Origin: JBNKEI01 sp050288705
Lineage (GTDB): Bacteria; Myxococcota; Myxococcia; Myxococcales; UBA5297
Reading direction: 5' to 3'
DNA: 17,487 bases
Assembly (NCBI GenBank): GCA_050288705.1
Contig: JBNKEI010000023.1
Span: 1 to 17,487 of the forward strand
In this document: one piece after another, positions 1 to 7,487 of the stretch
How the letters are laid out: every line of letters begins with the position of its first letter
Position numbering within the stretch: position 1 is the first letter of the stretch
Notes under the pieces: model-generated
The model's database searches: none
Seen by the model: only the letters and a program-made list of their open reading frames with translations
Told to the model about the DNA's origin: nothing
Position numbers and translations under genes: made by a program

Positions 1-20
1 ATTGACAAAGTCGTGCCCAC

Positions 21-48
21 TGGATTCCCGCTTTCGCGGGAATGACGG
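21..48. repeat. REP-like hairpin repeat
   Basis: An 8-bp perfect stem, ATTCCCGC at 24-31 and GCGGGAAT at 36-43, encloses a TTTC loop and is followed by GACGG. The sequence matches the widespread proteobacterial extragenic palindrome type built on this core. It lies outside any convincing gene. Only one copy is seen in this window, so calling it a dispersed repeat rests on general knowledge rather than on copies seen here. Confidence 0.6.
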
Positions 49-80
49 AGCGGCGATGTCGGATATAGGGACATGCCCTA

Positions 81-95
81 GTGTTGAATAGTTAC
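81..95 (-). repeat. 15-bp end repeat, diverged copy
   Basis: This is a one-mismatch copy of the 15-bp sequence that forms both arms of the inverted-repeat element at 14650-14821 (consensus on this strand GTAACTATTCAGCAC). The flanking CTAG is shared with the right arm there, giving an 18-bp match with one mismatch. It overlaps the stop codon of the small minus-strand ORF ending at 92, much as the left arm of the other element starts just after a stop codon. Confidence 0.6.
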
Positions 96-244
96 TTTGC
101 TTCTTTCTTAAAGAATAAAGTCATGTTTTCAATTGTACGTGCACGAAGCTTGCTATTTGGAGAGACGTTAAGTTTCTCTGAAAATGTTCCGCTGTAGTAC
201 GCATCGCCGCCGTCTAAGCAGCTTGGACGGGCAACGAACGACAT
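92..244 (-). CDS. Possible small hypothetical protein (50 aa)
   Basis: I do not recognise this protein. The frame runs open on the minus strand from 370 to a TAA at 92-94. An ATG at 244 is preceded by GGAG nine bases upstream, so it is preferred over an ATG at 259. The product is polar and mixed, ending in a basic Phe-Phe-Lys-Lys-Glu-Ala-Lys tail, and reads like natural protein. It could equally be the 3' remnant of a longer gene whose upstream part is lost. No family assignment is possible from the sequence. Confidence 0.27.
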   Translation of the reverse strand: MSFVARPSCLDGGDAYYSGTFSEKLNVSPNSKLRARTIENMTLFFKKEAK

Positions 245-375
245 GCCGTTTTGCTCCATAAAGTGTATTAAGCTGGCGCGCGAAAAATGGTTTACTGGTC
301 GACTAAGTGCAGAGTCAGAGTTGGACCTTCGGGCGGTGTTTCTGGAACCCGCACAGTCACATGCCCGTTTTCAAT

Positions 376-398
376 TTTGGCACCTTAAAGGTGCCAAA
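376..398. other. Isolated 9-bp-stem palindrome in a gene-poor stretch
   Basis: The arms TTTGGCACC (376-384) and GGTGCCAAA (390-398) pair perfectly around TTAAA; with T-A pairing inside the loop the dyad reaches 11 bp per arm. It lies in the roughly 390-bp stretch between 245 and 638, where I see no convincing gene. A plus-strand open frame from 243 to 659 crosses it, but that frame has no recognisable domain and runs into the antitoxin gene. There is no U-tract, so an operator or cruciform is as likely as a terminator. Confidence 0.4.
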
Positions 399-638
399 GC
401 AAAAGCCATGCTCGACCCATCGAGTCAGTATCATGAGAAGATTTCGGCTTCACTTATAGTCTTGCTAAATTCAATTATGGGTTCCGAAACGCTGGGTGCA
501 GAATGGCAAGGGAATGTTTTACTCTTGGTCCAACCAATTTTACATAAGGTTTATTGTCGGATTCCTAAAAAAGTAGTGTCCGCTTGGCGCTTCAACCGCT
601 TACGTTTGGCTTTTTGCTGGCTGCTTCTCTTAGCTACT

Positions 639-980
639 TTATCGATAGCAATGGCTTGAGCTTGAATGGTCAGGTCGTTCAACATGAACTCGAAGATTCA
701 ATTTCGAGCGATCAATGATTGCCTGAAGAGCCAATTCAACCATTTGCTCTTCATGATAACCAAGAAGCCGTGCAAATTGCGCTGCATGCTCTGGGCTTAC
801 ATTACGCCGTCCATGCTCGATATCTCCGAGATGTGTACGGCTTAAACCGAGCTTGCTGCCCATTTCTGCCAGAGACCAGCCCTCCCCCTTACGTATAGAA
901 GCCAAAAACTCTCCTAGTGTAAGCGGCCCGCCTGTTAACTTCTCAAGCACACCAAGCGCTTTGCGATTTTTAGTAGTCAT
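639..980 (-). CDS. higA: HigA-like XRE-family antitoxin
   Basis: A 113-aa protein with a Cro/C1-type helix-turn-helix at about residues 20-75. The order is a LTLGEFLASIR helix, then WSLAEMGSKLGLSRTHLGDIE as the turn and recognition helix, then a third helix ending in ARLLGY. In this family the antitoxin binds the toxin and also represses the shared promoter. The ATG at 980 lies 11 bp inside the toxin gene, an overlap typical of higBA operons in which the toxin comes first. The C-terminal tail after about residue 95 is polar and not conserved-looking. Confidence 0.85.
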   Translation of the reverse strand: MTTKNRKALGVLEKLTGGPLTLGEFLASIRKGEGWSLAEMGSKLGLSRTHLGDIEHGRRNVSPEHAAQFARLLGYHEEQMVELALQAIIDRSKLNLRVHVERPDHSSSSHCYR

Positions 981-1251
981 GTTTGTTTACCTCCAAAATT
1001 AGAACCACCTCGACTATTCTTTTTTCCTTTACCTTATAGAACGCTCGATAGCTTCGGCTCAGCCGGATCGATCTTTGTCCTGCTCTATCCCCATGAAGTG
1101 GTTCATCGTGAAACCCTTTAACCTTTCGGGTTTCTGTAAGCCCGACCTTTAAAACTAAAGAAACCCATGCCTTGAGCTTAGAGGCAACATGTTGTGGAAC
1201 CTGCCGAAGGTCCTTCTCTGCTTGCTTGGCAATATAGACTTCGGCTTTCAT
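970..1251 (-). CDS. higB: HigB/RelE-family toxin
   Basis: A 93-aa RelE/ParE-superfamily protein. Diagnostic segments are an N-terminal AEKDLRQVPQHVASKLKAW helix pair, then VRKVKG-like and HDEPL motifs, and a basic QRSIRLSRSYRAFYKV strand followed by EVNKHDY at the end. Relatives of this type (HigB) cleave mRNA on the ribosome. The open frame can start at a TTG at 1281, but that would place the start inside the promoter; the ATG at 1251 gives a normal family N-terminus (MKAEVYIAKQ). It is co-transcribed with the overlapping antitoxin. Confidence 0.85.
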   Translation of the reverse strand: MKAEVYIAKQAEKDLRQVPQHVASKLKAWVSLVLKVGLTETRKVKGFHDEPLHGDRAGQRSIRLSRSYRAFYKVKEKRIVEVVLILEVNKHDY

Positions 1252-1257
1252 TTCTCG

Positions 1258-1286
1258 AATGTACCCATTTTTAGGGTACAAGTCAA
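1258..1286 (-). promoter_or_regulatory. higBA promoter with embedded operator dyad
   Basis: Read on the minus strand, TTGACT (1281-1286) is followed after exactly 17 bp by TACATT (1258-1263), a good sigma-70-type promoter. The spacer and -10 edge contain a perfect inverted repeat, GTACCC (1261-1266) and GGGTAC (1274-1279), separated by 7 bp. A repressor bound there would block RNA polymerase, fitting autoregulation by HigA. The expected transcription start falls at about 1250, at or next to the ATG, so the mRNA would be leaderless or nearly so. Confidence 0.7.
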
Positions 1287-1386
1287 GATGCAGCTAATTT
1301 AAAGTCAAACAAATATTAGTCAATTATATTGCGCTAGTTAAAATAATTAACTTTTTTATTCTTTATTAGGCCCATGCGAGATTCGC

Positions 1387-1704
1387 GTGTATCCAGTTGA
1401 ATCTCATATTGCTGAAAAACTTCATGCTTACTCTCTTCCCCGTCAAACGTCTAATTCGCGCGTAAAAGATCTTCCAGATTTAGCTTTACTGGGTCAAGCT
1501 GGGGAACATGATGCAAATCGTATTCGTATTGCTCTAAGGCAAACGTTTATGTTTAGGAGAAGCCACGAAATACCGCTTTATTTTCAAGAACCACCAGCAT
1601 TCTGGGGCAACCAGTATGCAAAAATAGCTGAGGACGATAATCTTCCATGGCGAACTTTAAAGGAAGTTACCGAAGCAGTTCGCTCTTTTCTTGATATGGA
1701 GTGA
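1387..1704 (+). pseudogene. AbiEii-type nucleotidyltransferase, C-terminal fragment
   Basis: The 105-aa frame matches the C-terminal part of the AbiEii/AbiGii nucleotidyltransferase family: YPVESHIAEKLHAY, then a conserved SRVKDLPDLALL motif, then a helical region ending WRTLKEVTEAVRSFLD. The N-terminal nucleotidyltransferase core with its GS and DxD motifs is missing. The frame can be read back only to about 1360, where AT-rich sequence begins. No AbiEi antitoxin partner is present. AbiE systems act in toxin-antitoxin-like phage defence, but this piece cannot be catalytic. Confidence 0.75.
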
Positions 1705-1858
1705 CTTGAACGAAGGCATATCGCCTATTCCATGGTGAGTTTCCTCGTGTTAAATGAAAAGTGAGGACACCTCTACCAGGAGTTACGCAACTTGGCTGCA
1801 CCCGTCTATAGAGTGCTTACAGTATCCCGAGAGCAACCAAACACGATATCGTTCCAGT

Positions 1859-2206
1859 ATGACAACTAAAAACGTTGAGCGAATTGAATTGGCGAACATG
1901 ATTGAGGCTCTTCGCGAGGAGTTATCCTCGGCTATCGAAAAAGGTAAAGAAAAACCGCTTCGATTTGAGTTAGAGGCCATCGACTTAGAAGTGAAAGTAA
2001 CCGTGAGCGCGGCTGAAGAAGCCAGCGGAAAAACCAAGGCAGGATTTAAATTCTGGATTTTCGCCGAGGCCGGAGCCGAGGCGGGCGGAAGCCTGAAGCG
2101 ATCTAGCGAAACCGTCCAAACATTGAAATTAAGATTGCTTCCCCGAATGGGTGACAAAAAAGGCAATGTGGAGATAGCCAGCTCAACGACTGGTGAGCGC
2201 AAGTAG
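1859..2206 (+). CDS. Trypsin-co-occurring (Trypco2-like) domain protein
   Basis: A 115-aa protein opening with the pattern ELANMIEALREELSSAIEKG, followed by a beta-rich segment (LRFELEAIDLEVKVTVSA), a Lys/Gly-rich stretch and a final THx-like strand, TVQTLKLRLLP. This matches the small domain named for occurring beside trypsin-like peptidases in NTPase-based bacterial conflict systems. Its molecular role is not established; it may regulate or dock the peptidase. The frame also opens at an ATG at 1754, but the extra 35 residues look non-family and neither start has a clear ribosome site, so 1859 is preferred. The peptidase gene follows 29 bp downstream. Confidence 0.75.
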   Translation: MTTKNVERIELANMIEALREELSSAIEKGKEKPLRFELEAIDLEVKVTVSAAEEASGKTKAGFKFWIFAEAGAEAGGSLKRSSETVQTLKLRLLPRMGDKKGNVEIASSTTGERK

Positions 2207-2235
2207 GATAACAACGATTTCGGGGGATCAAAATC

Positions 2236-3699
2236 GTGCGACAAGAACTGCACGACCTAGTGGCTCAAATAAAGGGTATAGACTCGGCCGGAGAACGCCA
2301 CTACGGGACGGGGTTCCTTATTAAAAAGGATCGCATTCTTACCGCCAGACATGTCATTGAGAACTGCGACAAAATCGAAGTTCGTCTGATTCAGTCCTAT
2401 CGAGAACAGTGGTTTCCAGCGTCCCTTGTTTGGCCGTCAAAAGAGTATCCATCAGATTTGGACGTAGCACTTTTAAAGGTAACCATTGATTCGGGCATTA
2501 CAGAGAAGATTCCAGAGATAGCCTGGCGATTTTTATTAAGCACCCATGTGCCCGATAAAAAATGTGAATGGGAAACGCGAGGCATACCAGACGCTGGAAA
2601 CATTACTCATAACGGAAAAACAACATCAAATCCCGTGGATTTCGGCGGGATAGCCTATCCATCCAGTACTGACGGCAAAATGTCTCTCGATTTATCAGCT
2701 AGGCCAGACGAACCGAAAGATTGGGGCGGAGCCTCAGGATCACCAGTATTTATCGACCATACGATAAGAGGGGTCATTATCTCTTATTCCCAGGCATTCA
2801 AAGGCCGCAAGCTAGAAGCCCTATCGGTCCAAAGGATGTGTCGAGAAAATGGGTTCTGGAAGGAGCTGGGACTAGAAGAAGATGCCAGCTATGTCGAAAG
2901 AGTTCGAGCTGAACTTAGGGAGCGATTAGTTGATCTAAAAGACGGGGCTAAAGGATTATTGTTTAATAGTCTCGTAAAGCAATCCGAGATTCCTAGCCCG
3001 AAAAACACGCCTGATGAATTGATAGACCAGCTATTTAATATGGACGTAGTCAAGTTGTTGTTGGTTTGCTATAACGTACGCTCCCAATTGCAGAAGCCGA
3101 CTGATGACGATTCCAAAGAAAAAAGGAAAATTGCCGAATCGTACATCTGTCAAATCGTCAATTGGATTATGCCATTAATTGTCAATCAAGAATGGGTAAC
3201 CAGTGTGGCATTGCGTGTCGGGGATATGACTGCCATTAAGGTGCCTTTTTATACCTTTACCATAGCAGATGTGGTGATGGCTCGTCTCGATAGGCGTTGT
3301 GTAGACATAAGAAAAACCAAACTCGATAATTACCGTGGCGTTGGAGCAGTGGAAGTTTATGGAGAATCCGCGGCTATTTTTAATGTTTTTGCAGCGAATG
3401 TTTTTCAAGAACTCGTGGTAAACCTAAAAATGGAGCTAAGAATCGATATTAAGAACATTACCGATGATTCGCTAAAACGATATGCCGCGTGTATTGATAG
3501 AGTCGTTGAATCGTTTGCTAATCCAACAGATCCGGATTGTTCGCGACGATATCTATTCCTCGAATTTGATAAAATTTCTGAGGATTTTGCCAAAAAGTTA
3601 AAAGAGCTACTGCCTCATTTACTGATTTTAATAAAAGATGAATTCGGTTCTCCGGACGAACATGACATACGCCGGAATTTGATCCGTCTACAACCGTGA
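2236..3699 (+). CDS. Trypsin-like serine peptidase with unassigned C-terminal region
   Basis: A 487-aa cytoplasmic-looking protein without a signal peptide. Residues 1-200 form a chymotrypsin/HtrA-like peptidase: GTGFLI at 25-30, the catalytic His39 in TARHV, Asp76 in SDLDVALL, and the nucleophile Ser167 in the GGASGSP motif. All three catalytic residues are present. Residues about 215-487 are helical, with no signature I recognise; in conflict operons such tails are often adaptor or effector domains. The GTG start has GGGGGA eight bases upstream. By context it may be activated by the sensor and ATPase encoded downstream, which is inference. Confidence 0.85.
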   Translation: MRQELHDLVAQIKGIDSAGERHYGTGFLIKKDRILTARHVIENCDKIEVRLIQSYREQWFPASLVWPSKEYPSDLDVALLKVTIDSGITEKIPEIAWRFLLSTHVPDKKCEWETRGIPDAGNITHNGKTTSNPVDFGGIAYPSSTDGKMSLDLSARPDEPKDWGGASGSPVFIDHTIRGVIISYSQAFKGRKLEALSVQRMCRENGFWKELGLEEDASYVERVRAELRERLVDLKDGAKGLLFNSLVKQSEIPSPKNTPDELIDQLFNMDVVKLLLVCYNVRSQLQKPTDDDSKEKRKIAESYICQIVNWIMPLIVNQEWVTSVALRVGDMTAIKVPFYTFTIADVVMARLDRRCVDIRKTKLDNYRGVGAVEVYGESAAIFNVFAANVFQELVVNLKMELRIDIKNITDDSLKRYAACIDRVVESFANPTDPDCSRRYLFLEFDKISEDFAKKLKELLPHLLILIKDEFGSPDEHDIRRNLIRLQP

Positions 3700-3714
3700 A
3701 AGCATAAAACGATC

Positions 3715-4737
3715 ATGCAACGACCAATACCGAAATTCTTAAAAATTACCGAAAACGCAGACGAACGTTGGATAATTCCCGGTTCCCGCCTAGAGCAAGT
3801 GCATGTTTACGAGCAAAAAAGCATTCATGCGGTGAACGTCGCCTTGGCAGCAGAGCGACCTTTATTATTGCGGGGTGAGCCAGGAGTAGGAAAGTCCCAA
3901 TTGGCTTACGCCGTAGCTCGTACATTAAAACGTGTCTTAATACCCAAAGTTGTCGATTGCCGGACTACCGCTCAAGATCTCTTATGGCGTTTCGATTCAG
4001 TGGCCCGGTTAGCGCAAGCCCAGATGTTAGGGGTACTGGGATGCGAAAAAAACGATATTGAGCAGAGAAAGAAATGGCTTAGGGAAGAGCTAGCCGAAAA
4101 ATTTTATACCTTTCCCGGACCGTTGTGGTGGGCGCTAGAGTGGAACAGCGCGAAAAAGCAAGCCGAGTTGGTTGGTGCACCATTACTGCCTCAGTTAGAC
4201 GGTTGCGATCCAAAGAACGGTTGCGTGGTGCTAATTGACGAGATCGACAAAGCAGACAGCGATGTTCCCAACGCCTTACTAGAGGTTTTAGGCGATCTTC
4301 AGTTCACCATTCCCGGTATAGGCAAGATTGGTCGACAACAAGAAGAATCCTGGGTCCCCCCGTTAGTAATCATTACCACCAACGAAGAAAGAGCTCTGCC
4401 AGATGCGTTTATTCGTCGATGCATGGTTTATCAGTTGTCATTACCCGACAAAGAAAAAGAATTTATTAGCCTGCTCGTAGAGAGGGGAAGCCGGCACTTT
4501 GGGCTCGATTCATCTGTTTTAGAAAAGGCTGCCAAACAAGTATGGACCGATCGTGAAGAAGCCAAACGAGAGCAGCTTTTCCCTCCTGGACAAGCTGAGT
4601 ATCTGGATCTCTTACGTGCACTAAAAGCCATGACCGAACACGAGCCGAAAGACAACCAGATCAAAAGCCAATTAGCACGATTGACCGAGATCCAAGAATT
4701 CGCGTTAAAAAAGCACACCAAAGAGGACAACCCATGA
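3715..4737 (+). CDS. MoxR-family AAA+ ATPase
   Basis: A 340-aa AAA+ protein. Walker A is GEPGVGKS at residues 54-61, Walker B VVLIDEID at 171-178, sensor 1 ITTN ends at 223, and the arginine-finger region is DAFIRRC at 230-236. A lid region follows, containing LFPPGQAEYLDLLRALK. MoxR ATPases work as hexameric remodelling partners of vWA-domain proteins. Here the next gene, overlapping by 4 bp (ATGA), encodes a vWA-like protein, so the pair fits the MoxR-vWA arrangement of conflict systems. The peptidase gene ends 15 bp upstream, indicating one operon. Confidence 0.9.
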   Translation: MQRPIPKFLKITENADERWIIPGSRLEQVHVYEQKSIHAVNVALAAERPLLLRGEPGVGKSQLAYAVARTLKRVLIPKVVDCRTTAQDLLWRFDSVARLAQAQMLGVLGCEKNDIEQRKKWLREELAEKFYTFPGPLWWALEWNSAKKQAELVGAPLLPQLDGCDPKNGCVVLIDEIDKADSDVPNALLEVLGDLQFTIPGIGKIGRQQEESWVPPLVIITTNEERALPDAFIRRCMVYQLSLPDKEKEFISLLVERGSRHFGLDSSVLEKAAKQVWTDREEAKREQLFPPGQAEYLDLLRALKAMTEHEPKDNQIKSQLARLTEIQEFALKKHTKEDNP

Positions 4738-7487
4738 AATCCCGCTGTGGTCGGGCTGACCTTTTGTGGGCTCGGGTTGCTCCAGGTCTTGATGCCACCA
4801 TAGTGGCCGATTTTTTAGGATTCGAAAAAAAAGAGCGGCCAGTTCCTGAGTCGATACCATTTTTGCCCGAAAAGCCTACTATTGGTGAACCGTTTATAGA
4901 ATCGTTGCCTCGGGAAACCATTCCCTCAGAGCCAGTTTTACCAGAGCCCTCCACGCAGGGTCGATTTTGGGTAGTCGAAGAAGCTCATTTTGGCGAATTG
5001 CCTGCGGACAGAAAAGGAGCCAGCAATGTGCGCGTCCCATGGCGAGAACAAAGCAAAACCATACAGTTGCCGAGTAGTCCCGATTTGGTTTCCTGGCCAC
5101 GGCTGTGGCGTTGCTTGCGTCCCTTATTGTGCCAACCCAAAGCAGGGCGCGCGATTGACTACGAACGTCTAGTCGACAAGCTGAGCCGGTTAGAAACAGT
5201 CAGGAAATTTCCAGTCCAGCAACATAAAAGCCTATTTTGCCAGTTGAAGATAGTGCTGGATCGCAGCCGACGGCTGCTACCGTTTGCCGATGATCAAAAG
5301 AAAGTGGTCCGTCATCTAGAACGGTGGTTTCCCAAGCAGGGAATAAAAGTGGGGTTTTGCAACGACGCAAGTTCGCCGGTGGATATAGTTTTTCACCGCC
5401 TATCAGAGTATACATGGGACTCAAGAACGCGACGAACCGGTTCTCGGCCAGCCAACGGAGATATTGTACTGGCGTTTAGCGACCTGGGGTTTTACGGCAA
5501 TCCAGACGTACAAGAGGATTGGAAACTATGGGGAAAACAACTACATGGCCAGAATGTAGTTCGGCGAGCAATGGTGCCAGTACCCAAAGGACGTTGGGAT
5601 AATAGCGTAGCTGATCTATGGGAAGCGAGACCGTGGAATCCGCAAGAAGGTATCGGCGAAGTCGATCCTCAAAAGCGTGAAGAACGCGCATATCGGCTTC
5701 TTAGCTTGGTATCAAACGCCGTTTGGTTAGAACCCGGACTTTTGCGTCGCGTGCGTCGTCTTTTGCCACCTAAAGAGATGGATTGCGGAACCGAAGTGGA
5801 CGCCTGCCAGCACTCGGCGATGGTAGGAATCGGGTATAGTAGCCTTCGCCTCGATCCCGAAGCCTTGCCAAAGCTGCGCAAAGCAGCCCGGCAAGAAGAC
5901 CCAGCGTTATTGCGGAAAATTGTGGAGATTCTGCAGAACAGCCACGCTGGTTTGCCCGAGGGAATTATTTTCGAAGAGCTTCTGCATACCTTAGTAAGCG
6001 CTCCTGTTTTATCGCCCATTTTATCGAAAAACGAGATCGAGCTAATTAGTGATTACTGGAAAAACATAACTGAGGCCATGGATCAAGAAGCCCAGGCAGA
6101 TCGTCTGGAAGAATCGGTAGATCTCTGGCATCGCGGAGGAATAGGAAAACGGATCGACGCCAGCCTATGGAGTCGTCCGGATTTGGCCGATCTGGCCAAA
6201 GCTTTTCGTCGATCCCAGTCGGTTGCTCAGCGTTTCTCAAAAGACGCAGTTTTGCCGCCAGGCATGGAACCTGACGATTTTTACCTGCCGAAAGAGGTCT
6301 TAGTCCAGCGCTGGCAAGTGTGGCAACAAGGACCAGAGCTTGTCTTCACCAAAAAGCTTGGCTTTGACCAAGCAAAACCTGCTAACGCCAGCCTAATGGT
6401 AGAGTTTTTGGCGTGTAGTCCTACAATTACCCTGGAAACCCAACAACGTGCGCAAAAGATTCCTCTAACGTCAGGGCTGCGGTTGGTTTTTCCGCCTAGC
6501 TCCTCCGACGGCCCAGTAAATTTCGTTTTAGTTACCGATTTGGAACGTCTGCACTTTGCTCCTATTTCACGTCTGGATTGGGCGGAAATGGGAAGAGACG
6601 AGTACGGCTTGTATGCAGTTTTCGAGCATAAGAAGGTTCGACAGAAGATGCGGTGGATCAACGCCGGGCGATTTATGATGGGTTCGCCAAAGAACGAGTC
6701 TGAGCGTTTGAGTAATGAAGAACAGCACGAAGTTTGGTTAACCAAGGGGTATTGGATAGCAGACACCGCATGCACGCAAGAGCTGTGGGAAGCAGTAATG
6801 GCAGAGAATCCTAGTGAGTTCAAAGGGGAGAGACGGCCAGTAGAAAATGTAAGTTGGGATGATTGCCAAAAGTTTTTCGACCGAATGAAGGCCTGGGAAC
6901 TGACATTGCCCACCGAGGCACAATGGGAATACGCCTGTCGTGCCGGAACAACCACCGCTTTTTCATTTGGGGATAACGTAACTACGGATCAGGTCAACTA
7001 CTATGGAAGCCATCCATACGCGAATGGCGCAACGGGAGAATATCGGAAAAAGACGGTAGAAGTGGGAAGTCTACCTTCGAACCAATGGGGACTTTACGAA
7101 ATGCACGGGAATGTTTGGGAGTGGTGTGAGGATTTTTACGAAGAATATAAACGCGGGCGTGCGATCGATCCCTGTAATCTCGAAGTTGGCCCCAGGCGTG
7201 TTCTTCGCGGCGGCTCTTGGGACAGCTTCGGCGGGTACTGCCGGTCCGCCGACCGCGACGTCTGCGGGCCTGGCGTTCGGCTCTCGTACTTCGGCTTTCG
7301 TTTCTCCCGAGGTCAGAATAGCTGTGCCAAGCAAGAACAAGCAGGCAAAGAGCGAGCTGACCGAACCGACGAGGTTGCGGCGGAGCGGAGCGAAGCAGCT
7401 CCGAGGAGTGTGAGGGAGGAGAGCGAGGAAGAAAAAGGTCGAAGGGCCAAATGGTTCGATCGGTGGTTTCGAAAGGGAAAGAAGTGA
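4734..7487 (+). CDS. vWA-like and FGE/C-type-lectin fusion: DGR variable protein 1
   Basis: A 917-aa sensor-like protein. Residues 33-75 are a proline-rich linker. About 95-305 resemble the vWA-like N-terminal region of SAV_2336-type proteins: a basic RPLLCQPK segment, a degenerate MIDAS (Asp176-Arg-Ser178, third Ser replaced by Arg) and DIVLAFSDLGFYG at 243-255. A helical middle part follows. Residues about 622-861 are a formylglycine-generating-enzyme-like fold (MRWINAGRF, PTEAQWEYACRAGTTTAF, GLYEMHGNVWEWCED). Residues 823-861 form a DGR-type variable region. After Gln861 an unusual 56-residue charged tail (Lys/Glu/Arg-rich) reaches the stop. The start overlaps the ATPase stop. The FGE fold is probably ligand-binding here rather than an enzyme. 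Confidence 0.85.
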   Translation: MKSRCGRADLLWARVAPGLDATIVADFLGFEKKERPVPESIPFLPEKPTIGEPFIESLPRETIPSEPVLPEPSTQGRFWVVEEAHFGELPADRKGASNVRVPWREQSKTIQLPSSPDLVSWPRLWRCLRPLLCQPKAGRAIDYERLVDKLSRLETVRKFPVQQHKSLFCQLKIVLDRSRRLLPFADDQKKVVRHLERWFPKQGIKVGFCNDASSPVDIVFHRLSEYTWDSRTRRTGSRPANGDIVLAFSDLGFYGNPDVQEDWKLWGKQLHGQNVVRRAMVPVPKGRWDNSVADLWEARPWNPQEGIGEVDPQKREERAYRLLSLVSNAVWLEPGLLRRVRRLLPPKEMDCGTEVDACQHSAMVGIGYSSLRLDPEALPKLRKAARQEDPALLRKIVEILQNSHAGLPEGIIFEELLHTLVSAPVLSPILSKNEIELISDYWKNITEAMDQEAQADRLEESVDLWHRGGIGKRIDASLWSRPDLADLAKAFRRSQSVAQRFSKDAVLPPGMEPDDFYLPKEVLVQRWQVWQQGPELVFTKKLGFDQAKPANASLMVEFLACSPTITLETQQRAQKIPLTSGLRLVFPPSSSDGPVNFVLVTDLERLHFAPISRLDWAEMGRDEYGLYAVFEHKKVRQKMRWINAGRFMMGSPKNESERLSNEEQHEVWLTKGYWIADTACTQELWEAVMAENPSEFKGERRPVENVSWDDCQKFFDRMKAWELTLPTEAQWEYACRAGTTTAFSFGDNVTTDQVNYYGSHPYANGATGEYRKKTVEVGSLPSNQWGLYEMHGNVWEWCEDFYEEYKRGRAIDPCNLEVGPRRVLRGGSWDSFGGYCRSADRDVCGPGVRLSYFGFRFSRGQNSCAKQEQAGKERADRTDEVAAERSEAAPRSVREESEEEKGRRAKWFDRWFRKGKK
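7194..7316 (+). other. DGR variable region 1 (VR1)
   Basis: This is the 3' part of the FGE domain, from RRVLRGGSW to GFRFSRGQ. Compared with VR2 it differs at 7221, 7222, 7233, 7236, 7237, 7251, 7264, 7267, 7276, 7281 and 7288. All are first or second codon positions, and nine amino acids change. Between 7195 and 7220 the two copies are identical, and from 7289 to 7316 there is one silent difference. The pattern fits adenine-specific mutagenic retrohoming into AAC-like codons of a template repeat. No template repeat is visible in the window on either strand. Confidence 0.8.
7386..7403 (+). other. Hairpin downstream of VR1
   Basis: A CGGAGC stem at 7386-7391 and GCTCCG at 7398-7403 enclose the loop GAAGCA. 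It lies 69 bp after the end of VR1 and inside the 3' tail of the coding sequence. An equivalent hairpin follows VR2. Hairpins 3' of a variable region assist target recognition in some DGRs, but those lie much closer to the VR end, so this assignment is tentative. Confidence 0.35.

Noticed and set aside
243..659. 138-aa plus-strand open frame
   Set aside because: No recognisable domain, it crosses a strong palindrome, overlaps the antitoxin gene end and a more natural-looking minus-strand ORF, and has no ribosome site.
1783..2253. 156-aa minus-strand open frame
   Set aside because: It is the complement of the Trypco2-like gene, whose frame matches a known family.
6281..6955. 224-aa minus-strand open frame
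   Set aside because: Antisense shadow of the FGE region; the plus strand has clear FGE motifs.
7111..7413. 100-aa plus-strand frame across VR1 (a parallel frame exists at 8900-9181)
   Set aside because: Alternative-frame read-through of GC-rich FGE/VR sequence; its similarity to the parallel frame simply follows from the duplication.
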